Part shown: positions 55,943 to 64,000 of the stretch, one piece after another
Layout of the letters: each line of letters starts with the position of its first letter
How positions within the stretch are numbered: the first letter of the stretch is position 1
Assembly: GCF_001429725.1 (NCBI RefSeq)
Contig: NZ_LMHV01000042.1
Coordinates: 186,073-250,072, forward strand
DNA: 64,000 nt
DNA from: Rhizobium sp. Root708
GTDB taxonomy: Bacteria; Pseudomonadota; Alphaproteobacteria; Rhizobiales; Rhizobiaceae
Reading direction: 5' to 3'
Program-made: the position numbers and the translations under genes
The notes under the pieces: model-generated
Databases searched by the model: none
The model's input: the letters and a program-made list of their open reading frames with translations, nothing else
Told to the model about the DNA's origin: nothing

Positions 55943-56848
55943 ATGGACGATCTTCCCCTCAATGATCTGGATGCCTTCACAGCCATTGCAAGGGAGCGAA
56001 GCTTTCGTGCCGCGGCGCGCAAGCGCGGCGTCTCGGCTTCCTCGCTCAGCGACTCGTTGCGCCGTCTCGAGGAGCGCGTCGGCGTTCGACTGCTCAATCG
56101 GACGACCCGCAGCGTTACGCCGACCGAGGCGGGGCAGAGGCTGCTGGAACGGCTGGCGCCGGCCCTGGGAGAAGTTTCGCAGGCGCTTCAGCAGCTCGAT
56201 ACGTTCCGCGACAGTCCGAGCGGAACGCTTCGCCTGAATGTCCCGATCATTGCCGTGCGGCTGTTTCTGCCCGACATCGCCAACCGCTTCCTGAAGCGTT
56301 ATCCGCAAATCTCGCTTGAGATCGTCGGCGAGGATACGTTCGTCGATGTGCTGGCGGCGGGCTACGATGCCGGCATCCGCTATGACGAGCGGTTGGAGCA
56401 GGACATGATCGCAGTGCCGATCGGGCCGCGCCGGCAACGTTACATCACCGCCGCATCGCCTGACTATCTGGAACGGCGTGGCCTACCTCGTCACCCTCGC
56501 GAACTGCTGGAACATGACTGTATCAGACACCGCTTCCTGACCAGCGGCGCCCTGGCGTGGGAGTTCGAGCGTGGAGCGGACACACTTACGATCATGCCGA
56601 AGGGGCCGATCATCGCCAATGCGATCGAAATGGAAGTGTCGGCTGCCGTCGCCGGGCTCGGTGTTATCAGGACCTTCGAGGAGTTGATGCTGCCTGCGAT
56701 CGAGAGCGGGTCGCTGGTGCCGATCCTCGAGGAGTGGGTGACGGAATTCTCCGGCCCGTTTCTCTACTATGCGAGCGGCCGTCACATGCCGGCTGCGCTG
56801 CGGGCCTTTGTCGATTTTGTCAGGGAAGAGCAGCGCCGGGGAGGCTAG
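55943..56848 (+). CDS. LysR-family regulator (divergent from aldo/keto reductase)
   Basis: A 301-residue LTTR (LDAFTAIARERSFRAAARKRGVSASSLSDSLRRLEE) with a C-terminal effector domain. The 102-bp gap to the divergent reductase (55841-55942) should contain the shared operator, so the reductase is the likely target. Confidence 0.92.
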   Translation: MDDLPLNDLDAFTAIARERSFRAAARKRGVSASSLSDSLRRLEERVGVRLLNRTTRSVTPTEAGQRLLERLAPALGEVSQALQQLDTFRDSPSGTLRLNVPIIAVRLFLPDIANRFLKRYPQISLEIVGEDTFVDVLAAGYDAGIRYDERLEQDMIAVPIGPRRQRYITAASPDYLERRGLPRHPRELLEHDCIRHRFLTSGALAWEFERGADTLTIMPKGPIIANAIEMEVSAAVAGLGVIRTFEELMLPAIESGSLVPILEEWVTEFSGPFLYYASGRHMPAALRAFVDFVREEQRRGG

Positions 56849-57003
56849 AATCCTCCTTTGTTCCGTTTTTCCATCAAGATAAGTCGTGTGCCTATCAAAA
56901 GATTTGAAATGTTCACGGATTGTTTCGCTAATATGCGTGGGCTAAGTAACAAACCCGGCGATGAGATCGTCTTTTCAGAAACAACCTGCTGTAGAGGCGT
57001 CTG

Positions 57004-58251
57004 ATGCTCGATCCGAAATTCGTTCGCCGTGGTCTTTTCCTCGTCTTCATGATCCTGTTTCTCGACGTTATCGGGATCGCGATCATCATGCCGGTGCTGC
57101 CTGCCTATCTGGAGCAACTGACCGGCGGCTCGGTGAGCGATGCGGCCCTCGATGGCGGCTGGCTGCTCGTCGTTTATGCCGGGATGCAGTTCCTCTTCGC
57201 GCCGTTCCTCGGCAATCTCAGCGACCGCTTCGGGCGGCGGCCGATCCTGCTTCTCTCGGTGCTGACATTTGCGATCGACAACTTCATCTGCGCCGTTGCG
57301 ACGAGCTTCTGGATGCTCTTCATCGGGCGGGCGCTTGCCGGCCTCAGTGGCGGCAGCTTTGCGACCTGCTCCGCCTATATCGCCGATATCAGCAACGATG
57401 AGAATCGCGCCAAGAATTTCGGATTGATCGGCATTGCCTTCGGCGTCGGCTTCACGGTCGGCCCTGTCATCGGCGGCTTCCTCGGCGAGTTCGGGCCGCG
57501 GGTGCCGTTCTTCGGGGCAGCCGCGGTGTCGTTCCTCAATTTCGTCGCGGCCTGTTTCCTGCTGCCGGAAACACTGGATGCAAAAAATCGCCGGCGCTTC
57601 GAATGGAAGCGGGCTAATCCGCTCGGCGCGTTGAGACAGATGCGCCACTATCCGGGTATCGGCTGGGTGTCGGCGGTGATGTTTCTGTTCTGGCTCGCCC
57701 ATGCGGTCTATCCGGCGGTATGGTCGTTCGTCTCGACATACCGCTACGGCTGGAGCGAGGGGCAGATCGGCTTCTCGCTGGGGCTTTATGGCATCGGTGC
57801 CGCCGTCGTGATGGCTTTGGTCCTGCCGAGGATCGTGCCGATCCTTGGAGAATGGAAAACGGCGGTGGTCGGATTGAGCTTCTCGGTGGTCGGCCTGACG
57901 GGCTATGCGTTCGCCTGGGAGGGATGGGTCGTCTACGCGGTGATCGTGCTGACGGTCATGGAGAACGTCGCTGACCCGCCGCTGCGAAGCATTGCCGCCG
58001 GCAAGGTTCCGCCATCGGCGCAGGGTGAGTTGCAGGGCGCGCTGACCAGCCTCAGCAGCATCACCACGATCATCGGACCGCTGATCTTCACGCAGCTGTT
58101 CGGATACTTCACCAGCCCGGCAGCGCCGGTCACCTTTGCCGGGGCTCCCTATCTGCTGGCGGCCGTGTTTATCCTCGTCGCCGCGCTGGTGTTTCTGATG
58201 AAGGTTCGCACGGCGTCGCCCAAGGAGGCGGCCCGGCAACCCGCGCAGTGA
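57004..58251 (+). CDS. TetA-like MFS multidrug exporter
   Basis: A 415-residue 12-helix transporter with DHA1/TetA motifs: FLDVIGIAIIMPVLPAYL, GNLSDRFGRRPILLLS, and the antiporter motif GFTVGPVIGGFLGEFG. Tetracycline specificity cannot be inferred from this. It stands 155 bp after the LysR gene on the same strand. Confidence 0.9.
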   Translation: MLDPKFVRRGLFLVFMILFLDVIGIAIIMPVLPAYLEQLTGGSVSDAALDGGWLLVVYAGMQFLFAPFLGNLSDRFGRRPILLLSVLTFAIDNFICAVATSFWMLFIGRALAGLSGGSFATCSAYIADISNDENRAKNFGLIGIAFGVGFTVGPVIGGFLGEFGPRVPFFGAAAVSFLNFVAACFLLPETLDAKNRRRFEWKRANPLGALRQMRHYPGIGWVSAVMFLFWLAHAVYPAVWSFVSTYRYGWSEGQIGFSLGLYGIGAAVVMALVLPRIVPILGEWKTAVVGLSFSVVGLTGYAFAWEGWVVYAVIVLTVMENVADPPLRSIAAGKVPPSAQGELQGALTSLSSITTIIGPLIFTQLFGYFTSPAAPVTFAGAPYLLAAVFILVAALVFLMKVRTASPKEAARQPAQ

Positions 58252-58387
58252 ACCATCAGAATTCATGATGCGATGATGAAATTTTCATCATCTGCCCGTT
58301 TGGGGTGTCCATTTTCCGGGCTTTCCTTTAATTCAGTAGTTTGGTTGCCACGTTCGCGACCGGACCTCAAAATCACAGAGCATAGTC

Positions 58388-59779
58388 ATGGATACGCCGA
58401 TCGACGCAAAAGCGCTCGCGCCGAAAACCGATAACCGTTGGGCTGCGCATATTCGCGCCACCCTCGCACTCGGGATTCCGTTTATTGGAGCGCAGCTGGC
58501 ACAGCTGGGAATCAACACGACCGACGTCATGATCGTCGGGCGCCTTGGGGCGGAACACCTGGCGGCAATGGTGCTTGCCGGACAGTTTCTCTTTACGATC
58601 CTGGTCTTTGGCTCGGGATTCTCCATCGCCGTCATTCCGATGGTGGCGCAGGCCTATGGTCGCGGCGACATCGTCAGCGTGCGCCGCTCCATGCGGATGG
58701 GTCTGTGGGTCGTATGCGCCTTTTGGCTCCTCATGCTGCCGGCCTTCTACAATTCGGAGCATATTCTGCTCGCGGCAGGACAGAAGCCGGATGTCGCTGC
58801 TTTGGCGCACGGCTATATCGTCATCGGGCAGTTCGCCGTTCTGCCGGGGTTGCTCTACAACGTCATGCGCGCCCTGGTGAGCGCGATCGGCAAGGCCGCC
58901 GTCGTCCTCAACGTGACGATCGCCATGCTGACGCTCAACGCCATCTTCGCCTATGCGCTGGTGCTCGGTCATTTCGGCTTGCCGGCGATGGGGCTGGAGG
59001 GTGCCGCGATCGTTTCCGTTCTGGTACAGACAGCCGGATTTCTGTTCATCGTCGCTTACGTTCAGAGCCGGCCCGAAACGCGGCGCTATGAGATTTTCGT
59101 GCGCTTCTGGCGGCCCGACTGGAAGGCGTTCAGGGAGGTGGTGCGCCTGGGCCTGCCGATCAGCGTGACGATCCTTGCCGAGGTGAGCCTGTTTACCGTC
59201 GCGTCTCTCCTGATGGGGCGCATCGGGACGATTGAGCTTGCCGCGCACGGCATCGCGCTTCAGTGGGCCTCCATCGCCTTCATGATTCCGCTCGGCCTGT
59301 CGCAGGCGGCCACGGTGCGGGTCGGCATTGCCCACGGGCAGGGCGATCATGTCGCGCTCGTGCGGGCTGCGATCTCGGTTCTTGCAATCTCCTGCGCCAT
59401 ATCGGCTGTCGGGGGCGCCCTGTTCGCGATCGCGCCGGCGTTCTTCGCGGGCTGGTTCCTGGACACGAGTTCGGCAGAAGCGCCGCAAGTGCTCGCGTTT
59501 GCCGGCCCGTTGATTGTCATTGCGGGCCTGTTTCAGCTGGTCGACGGTCTTCAGGCCATCGCCAATGGCCTGCTTCGCGGCCTCAAGGACGCGCGCGTGC
59601 CGATGATTCTGGCGCTGATCGCCTACTGGCCCATCGGCTTCTTCCTCGCCTGGGTGCTGGCATTCCCGCTCGGCTTCGGCGGCATCGGGATCTGGTTCGG
59701 CTTCCTGATCGGGTTGTTCACGGCGTCGATCATGCTGTGCTGGCGCTTCTACGTGCTGATCCGCAGGATGGGTCGATAG
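58388..59779 (+). CDS. MATE-family multidrug/sodium exporter (NorM-like)
   Basis: A 463-residue protein with twelve predicted helices, in two MATE repeats (QLAQLGINTTDVMIVGRLGA; LPISVTILAEVSLFTVASLLMGR). It should export cations or drugs against Na+ or H+. A strong terminator follows. Confidence 0.93.
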   Translation: MDTPIDAKALAPKTDNRWAAHIRATLALGIPFIGAQLAQLGINTTDVMIVGRLGAEHLAAMVLAGQFLFTILVFGSGFSIAVIPMVAQAYGRGDIVSVRRSMRMGLWVVCAFWLLMLPAFYNSEHILLAAGQKPDVAALAHGYIVIGQFAVLPGLLYNVMRALVSAIGKAAVVLNVTIAMLTLNAIFAYALVLGHFGLPAMGLEGAAIVSVLVQTAGFLFIVAYVQSRPETRRYEIFVRFWRPDWKAFREVVRLGLPISVTILAEVSLFTVASLLMGRIGTIELAAHGIALQWASIAFMIPLGLSQAATVRVGIAHGQGDHVALVRAAISVLAISCAISAVGGALFAIAPAFFAGWFLDTSSAEAPQVLAFAGPLIVIAGLFQLVDGLQAIANGLLRGLKDARVPMILALIAYWPIGFFLAWVLAFPLGFGGIGIWFGFLIGLFTASIMLCWRFYVLIRRMGR

Positions 59780-59800
59780 AGCCGCTGAACACCGGACAAA

Positions 59801-59829
59801 CAAAAGCCCGCTCGAAAGCGGGCTTTTTT
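59801..59829. terminator. Bidirectional terminator between the MATE gene and carA
   Basis: A perfect stem AAAGCCCGCT/AGCGGGCTTT with a CGAA loop is followed by TTTT on the plus strand; on the minus strand GCTTTTGTTTG follows. It serves both convergent genes. Confidence 0.9.
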
Positions 59830-59847
59830 AATGCGTTTTCGCCGGTA

Positions 59848-61053
59848 TCAGCGCTCGGCGAGAGCTTCCTCGCCCTTCTTCTCGCGCACCAGATTGATGA
59901 AGCGACGGAAGAGGTAGTGGCTGTCCTGCGGGCCGGGGGAAGCCTCCGGGTGATGCTGAACCGAAAAGATCGACTTGCCTGCTACACGCAGGCCGCAGTT
60001 GGTGCCGTCGAAGAGGGAAACGTGAGTCTCTTCAACGCCATCGGGCAGAGACTTCGTGTCGACCGCGAAGCCGTGGTTCATCGACACGATCTCGACCTTG
60101 CCCGTCGTGTGGTCCTTGACCGGATGGTTGGCGCCGTGGTGGCCCTGGTGCATCTTCTCGGTCTTGGCGCCGAGCGCGAGGCCGAGCATCTGATGGCCGA
60201 GGCAGATGCCGAAAACCGGGATGTCGGTCTTGATCAGCTTCTGGATCACGGGAACGGCGTATTCGCCGGTTGCTGCCGGGTCGCCCGGGCCGTTCGACAG
60301 GAAGATGCCGTCTGGCTGCATGGCGAGAACTTCCTCGGCGCTCGTCGTTGCGGGCATGACGGTAACCTTGCAGTCTAGGCCAGCAAACAGGCGCAGGATG
60401 TTGCGCTTGACGCCGTAATCGAGGCAGACGACGTGATACTTGGCGTCTTCGGCCTTCAGTTCGCCGTAGCCCTCGTTCCAGATCCACGGGGTCTGCGCCC
60501 ACTGCGACGACTGGCCGGAAGACGCGATCTTGGCGAGGTCGAGGCCTTCGAGGCCGCTCCATGCCTTGGCTTCCGCCTTCAGCGTCTCGACGTCGAAGAC
60601 GCCGTTCGGATCATGGGCGATGACGGCATTCGGCGAACCGTTTTCGCGGATCCAGGCGGTCAGCGCGCGCGTGTCGATGCCGCAGAGGCCGATGATGCCG
60701 CGAGCCTTCAGCCAGGCATCGAGGTGCTTGACGGCGCGGTAGTTGGACGGATCGGTGATGTCGGCCTTGAAGATGACGCCGACCGCGCCGTGGCGTGCTG
60801 CCGGCGTCAGGTCTTCGATGTCTTCGTCGTTGGTGCCGATGTTGCCGATGTGGGGGAAGGTGAAGGTGACGATCTGGCCGAGATAGGAGGGATCCGTCAG
60901 GATCTCTTCGTAGCCTGTCAGCGCCGTGTTGAAGACCACCTCGGCCTGGATCTTGCCGGTCGCGCCGATGCCCTTGCCTTCAATGACGGTTCCGTCTGCA
61001 AGAACGAGCAGGGCGGTCGGCTTTTCGGTTGTCCAGGGTGCTGTCGCGGTCAT
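59848..61053 (-). CDS. carA: Carbamoyl-phosphate synthase small subunit (glutaminase)
   Basis: A 401-residue glutaminase subunit. The N-terminal domain has GEEIxTDPSYxGQIV-type sequence (GYEEILTDPSYLGQIVTFT). The class I amidotransferase site is GICLGHQML with the later His-Glu in SVQHHPEASPGP. It supplies ammonia to CarB. The ATG at 61053 is preferred over 61059 because homology starts at MTATAPW; both have GGGATGAAG/GGAAACGGG nearby. Confidence 0.97.
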   Translation of the reverse strand: MTATAPWTTEKPTALLVLADGTVIEGKGIGATGKIQAEVVFNTALTGYEEILTDPSYLGQIVTFTFPHIGNIGTNDEDIEDLTPAARHGAVGVIFKADITDPSNYRAVKHLDAWLKARGIIGLCGIDTRALTAWIRENGSPNAVIAHDPNGVFDVETLKAEAKAWSGLEGLDLAKIASSGQSSQWAQTPWIWNEGYGELKAEDAKYHVVCLDYGVKRNILRLFAGLDCKVTVMPATTSAEEVLAMQPDGIFLSNGPGDPAATGEYAVPVIQKLIKTDIPVFGICLGHQMLGLALGAKTEKMHQGHHGANHPVKDHTTGKVEIVSMNHGFAVDTKSLPDGVEETHVSLFDGTNCGLRVAGKSIFSVQHHPEASPGPQDSHYLFRRFINLVREKKGEEALAER

Positions 61054-61323
61054 CTTCATCCCGTTTCCGGCGGCCACACGTCCTTGGGCAACGTTGGCCG
61101 GCCATTTGGTTCGCAAGCATACGCGCGCGGCAAGGCGCACGCTCTCAGGCCTGATCACGAATTTTGGTGCAGGTGGCGGTAAATAGCCACGCTATTTCGC
61201 GAGGTCAATCTTTGTACCGCACATTCTGCCGGTTTTCTCGCGCTTTCTGCCGCCGTTTTCCGCAATTTATTTGATCCCATGCATTCGCGTGGTTTATGAA
61301 GCGGCATTCAAACAGGAGTGATT

Positions 61324-61779
61324 ATGATGTTGCGCGATCAACTCGCCGCCGCCCTCAAGGATGCCATGAAGTCCAAGAACGCCGAGCGGCGCTCGACCGT
61401 TCGCCTGATTCAGGCCGGGATCAAGGACCGGGACATCGCCAATCGCGGCATCGGCAAGGAGGAGGCCAGCGACGACGAGATCCTGCAGATCCTCGCCAAA
61501 ATGGTGAAGCAGCGCGAGGAATCGGCGAAGATCTACGAAGAGAACGCGCGACCGGAACTGGCGGCCAAGGAGCGCGCCGAAATCATCGTATTGCAGGACT
61601 TTCTGCCGAAGCAGCTTTCCGATGCGGAAGTTCGCAGCAACATTGCGGCGATCATTGCGGAGACCGGTGCTGCCGGGCCGAAGGACATGGGCAAGGTGAT
61701 GGCGGTGCTCAAGGAGCGCTATGCCGGCCAGATGGATTTCTCCAAGGCCTCAGGCGCGGTCAAGGAACAGCTGAACTGA
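61324..61779 (+). CDS. GatB/YqeY-domain protein
   Basis: A 151-residue helical protein of the YqeY family (RDQLAAALKDAMKSKNAERRSTVRLI, then FLPKQLSDAE, MGKVMAVLKERYAGQMD). It resembles the tail of GatB; it may bind tRNA or act in translation quality control, but this is unproven. AGGAG stands five bases before the ATG at 61324. It is divergent from carA. Confidence 0.92.
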   Translation: MMLRDQLAAALKDAMKSKNAERRSTVRLIQAGIKDRDIANRGIGKEEASDDEILQILAKMVKQREESAKIYEENARPELAAKERAEIIVLQDFLPKQLSDAEVRSNIAAIIAETGAAGPKDMGKVMAVLKERYAGQMDFSKASGAVKEQLN

Positions 61780-61784
61780 TCCGA

Positions 61785-62663
61785 TCAGCGCCGGCTCGCG
61801 ATCTTTCCGATCGCGAGCCCGAGCACTTCTTCAGCGACTCCGTCGACGACGACGAACTTGGCGGCCTGATAGCCCCAGTATTCCAGCACGAACTTGCGCG
61901 ACAGCCACATGTCGCCTTTGAACGACGCTTCCGTCCAACCGATATCTCCCACCTCGGCTGCCTGCGTGAACAGGCGCTTCAGATGGGTGTTGGAAATCAT
62001 GAAGCGATCGCGGATCTCCTTGAGGGATACCTTGCCGAGATTGACCTGCTCGATCGACTTGTCGAACTCGGTTATCCTGCTCATGAGATAATCCATGACC
62101 AGACCGCCGGAGTTGGCCCAGTTGAACAGGTTGTAGGTGGCGCCCGGATTCCGAACGGCGTCGCTGTCGAGAATGCGCTTGGCGATCAGCGGCTGCATCC
62201 GCGAAAAAGCGGCGGTCTCGGCCACAGCGCGGTCGTAGCGACCTCCGCTGTCGAGATGATCCAGAATCAGCAGGTGCGTCGCGAGCCACTTGACAAAGTG
62301 CTCCTGGGCCGTATCCGTTGGCTCCAGCAGGCGCGTTCGCTTGTCGGCCGTGCCTTCGACGACACGGAGAAAACGGTAGGCGATCATTTCCTGGATGAAG
62401 GCTGCAGCGGTGTTGCGGCTAGCGATCTTGTTCTCGACGACGAAGGCGATGAAGCGGCCGGAATAAAGGCCGGGCTTCTGTTCTCCGGGAACGCCGAAGT
62501 GGAGGGCGAAACCGGCATGGGCCATGAGCCATCGCTGCTGGGCCGCAAAGATCGAGGCTATGCGTGGGCTCTCGTGATAAATCGCGAGCATTTCCCCCGC
62601 ACAGTGCAGCATGGCTGCAAAGAAGGCATCGCTTTCGAGAAAATCTTCAACCTTATGGGGCAT
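61785..62663 (-). CDS. Unknown helical protein (possible winged-helix regulator)
   Basis: About 292 residues from the ATG at 62663. The protein is mostly helical, with a segment ASRNTAAAFIQEMIAYRFLRVV (about 80-101) that looks like an HTH and wing, and a second similar segment around VNLGKVSLKEIRDRFMISNTHLKRLF (about 208-233). No signal peptide. I do not recognise the family by name; a two-HTH transcription regulator is likely. A TTG start at 62693 is possible. It lies between YqeY and dnaG, as in related genomes. Confidence 0.75.
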   Translation of the reverse strand: MPHKVEDFLESDAFFAAMLHCAGEMLAIYHESPRIASIFAAQQRWLMAHAGFALHFGVPGEQKPGLYSGRFIAFVVENKIASRNTAAAFIQEMIAYRFLRVVEGTADKRTRLLEPTDTAQEHFVKWLATHLLILDHLDSGGRYDRAVAETAAFSRMQPLIAKRILDSDAVRNPGATYNLFNWANSGGLVMDYLMSRITEFDKSIEQVNLGKVSLKEIRDRFMISNTHLKRLFTQAAEVGDIGWTEASFKGDMWLSRKFVLEYWGYQAAKFVVVDGVAEEVLGLAIGKIASRR

Positions 62664-62756
62664 CTCTAGCAACCATCGCAATTCCGCCTTCAATGGACAT
62701 AGGGCGTGCGGCTGTCAATGATCTGTTCGACAGCGAGAAAAATAAAACTTGAGTAA

Positions 62757-62925
62757 GAAAACAAAGAAGGCAGGAGCTGGGGGTGCTCCTGCCTTTTCGC
62801 TCTTTGCATCCTGAGGCTACGCAGGGGTTTGAGCCCATGCCTAAGGACAGTTGCAAAGGCACCCTGGTGAGGCGGCGCCGGGGGTAGGGATGGTGCCTCA
62901 CCAGGGGATCGCTTTGTTGAGATCG
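62757..62925 (-). ncRNA. Candidate structured sRNA upstream of dnaG
   Basis: On the minus strand three hairpins follow one another: a perfect 12-bp stem (CCCTGGTGAGGC/GCCTCACCAGGG, 62862-62906, 21-nt loop), an interrupted stem closing with TTTGCA/TGCAAA (62803-62857), and a terminator-like 11-bp stem (AAGGCAGGAGC/GCTCCTGCCTT, 62767-62795) followed by CTTTGTTTTC. A TTGAAT at about 62957-62952 and AATAAT nearby could be a promoter. Exact ends are uncertain and I could not match it to a known RNA family. Confidence 0.5.
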
Positions 62926-63313
62926 AAATTATTGCGATGCGAAAGGCAATTCAAATTACAAAAATATAATAATTCCGTCGTTGCCCTGCCTCAATCCCCG
63001 CGCGGCGTCCTGAAGAGCCGATCTTTAGGTCGTGGTTTAGCTGTGAGGATAGGCGCATTTTCAGAATAAGTTACTGTTTTTATTTGATTATGTTTGAGAA
63101 TGACTTTTGTCAGCCCCTGAGCTCCGGCTTATCAAGCCAGGGCGGATTTCACCGGGAGTAGTCATTGTCGCACCCCCTGTCGCAGGTGCGGTAACGGTTT
63201 CTTGATCGATTTCCGGCCGGTGACGAATGAGCCTGTGAATAGCGAACCTTTTAGCCGAAGGTCGTGGCATATGCGGACCAACCTGCTTATATGGACCGCA
63301 TCAAGAGGTTTAC
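62926..63313. other. Upstream region of dnaG
   Basis: About 390 bp without a convincing gene. The left part is AT-rich and may contain the sRNA promoter. The right part must contain the dnaG promoter; ATGCGG-N19-CCGCAT near 63271-63301 is a modest dyad. Nothing else is supported. Confidence 0.4.
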
Positions 63314-64000
63314 ATGCGCTTTTCCAATTCCTTTCTCGACGAGATACGCGATCGCGTGCCGATTTCGGACGTGATTGGCCGTCGGGTGAGCTGGGACAAA
63401 CGCAAGACCAATGTCCCGCGCGGTGATTATTGGGCTTGCTGCCCGTTTCACGGCGAGAAGTCACCGAGCTTTCACTGCGAGGACCGCAAGGGGCGCTACC
63501 ACTGCTTCGGCTGCGGCGTCACCGGCGACCACTTCCGATTCATGACCGAACTGGAAGGGTTGAGTTTCCCCGAGGCCGTGCAGCAGATCGCTGACATGGC
63601 GGGCGTCGCGATGCCGATCGCCGATCCAGTCATGGAGAAACGCGAGAAGGAGCGCACGTCGCTTCTCGACGTCATGGAACTCGCGACCAAGTTCTTCCAG
63701 GATCAGTTGCAGACGGCGCTCGGCGCTCGGGCCCGCGCCTATCTGCGCGACCGCGGACTGACCGGCCGGACGATCGAGACGTTTCGGCTTGGCTTTGCGT
63801 CCGATAGCCGCAATGCCCTGAAGGAATTCCTGGCGGGGCAGGGTGTCGCCAAGGAGCAGATCGAGGCTTGCGGCCTCGTCGTGCATGGCCCCGAGATTCC
63901 GGTGTCCTATGACCGTTTCCGCGACCGCATCATGTTCCCGATCCTGTCGTCCCGCGAGAAGGTGATTGCCTTTGGCGGTCGCGCCATGTCTCCGGATGCG
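63314..64000 (+). CDS. dnaG: DNA primase (5' part)
   Basis: The frame is open for 229 codons from the ATG at 63314 to the window edge. The N-terminal CHC2 zinc finger is complete (C43, H46, C64, C67 in CCPFHGEKSPSF and RYHCFGCGVTGD), followed by the start of the RNA polymerase domain (YDRFRDRIMFPI, VIAFGGRAM). It makes RNA primers for replication. AAGAGG precedes the ATG. The TOPRIM and C-terminal DnaB-binding parts lie outside. Confidence 0.97.
   Translation, partial: MRFSNSFLDEIRDRVPISDVIGRRVSWDKRKTNVPRGDYWACCPFHGEKSPSFHCEDRKGRYHCFGCGVTGDHFRFMTELEGLSFPEAVQQIADMAGVAMPIADPVMEKREKERTSLLDVMELATKFFQDQLQTALGARARAYLRDRGLTGRTIETFRLGFASDSRNALKEFLAGQGVAKEQIEACGLVVHGPEIPVSYDRFRDRIMFPILSSREKVIAFGGRAMSPDA

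Noticed and set aside
57004..58251. Tetracycline resistance determinant
   Set aside because: The MFS motifs are shared by many exporters; there is no tetR partner and nothing specific for tetracycline.
56845..58266. Long minus-strand frame opposite the TetA-like exporter
   Set aside because: The protein is low-complexity (Arg/Asp/Glu/His-rich) and mirrors the transporter codons; the plus strand has clear MFS motifs.

Overview
The window reads as ordinary chromosome from an alphaproteobacterium of the Rhizobiaceae (Rhizobium / Agrobacterium / Sinorhizobium relatives). Support comes from the GC-rich codon use, a BA14K-family protein, the long form of carB, aatA, the linkage lsrB-trxB-lrp-lpsB-greA, a GAAC-N7-GAAC type LexA box, and a tandem pair of AbcR-type (alpha-r15) small RNAs between an arsR gene and lsrB. 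I see no rRNA, tRNA, CRISPR array, insertion sequence or phage.

Layout. 1-11 kb: a membrane GGDEF/EAL protein (cut by the window edge), ribosomal protein L25, an MHYT-GGDEF-EAL protein, a secreted protein of unknown function, a large zinc-ribbon/nucleotide cyclase/ATPase/TPR protein and a redoxin. 11-18 kb (minus strand): a two-domain Kazal-like lipoprotein, prs, a second lipoprotein, an M24-fold protein without metal ligands, pgeF, a MidA-type methyltransferase and lgt. 18-20.4 kb (plus): ubiK, a YbjN protein, proC and csaA. 20.4-26.7 kb: a DUF1349 protein, a marR/response regulator/histidine kinase operon, small envelope proteins, a metallo-beta-lactamase-fold hydrolase, BA14K and a cold shock protein. 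27-38.5 kb: EamA transporter, sugar dehydrogenase, two small membrane proteins, aatA, a GGDEF protein, a Ca2+/H+ antiporter, a LysR/oxidoreductase pair and a phosphotransferase. 37.4-40 kb: an arsR/MFS/old-yellow-enzyme operon. 40-45 kb: the AbcR-like sRNA pair, lsrB-trxB, lrp, lpsB and greA. 45-47.7 kb: an SOS-type operon of a radical SAM protein and a UdgX-fusion uracil-DNA glycosylase. 47.7-61 kb: carB, alcohol dehydrogenase, PAP2/IPC-synthase-like protein, YpfJ peptidase, aldo/keto reductase and LysR, two drug exporters and carA. 61.3-64 kb: a YqeY protein, an unknown protein, a structured non-coding region and the 5' part of dnaG.

The most informative signals are outside protein genes. 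(i) The two sRNA copies at 40.1-40.5 kb each have a promoter and, exactly 8 bp upstream of the -35 box, a TGYGCATG-type dyad that is a good candidate LsrB/VtlR operator. (ii) A perfect GAAC-N7-GAAC LexA box covers the -10 element of the radical SAM/udgX operon and leaves almost no room for a leader, so the mRNA may be leaderless. (iii) A strongly folded, terminator-ended stretch upstream of dnaG looks like an unassigned minus-strand sRNA. Several proteins also merit attention: the Kazal lipoprotein, the M24-fold protein without metal ligands, and the arsR-MFS-OYE module.

Protein names rest on motifs and family resemblance read by eye; no database search was possible. Start codons were chosen from ribosome binding sites and neighbour spacing, and uncertain ones are flagged.
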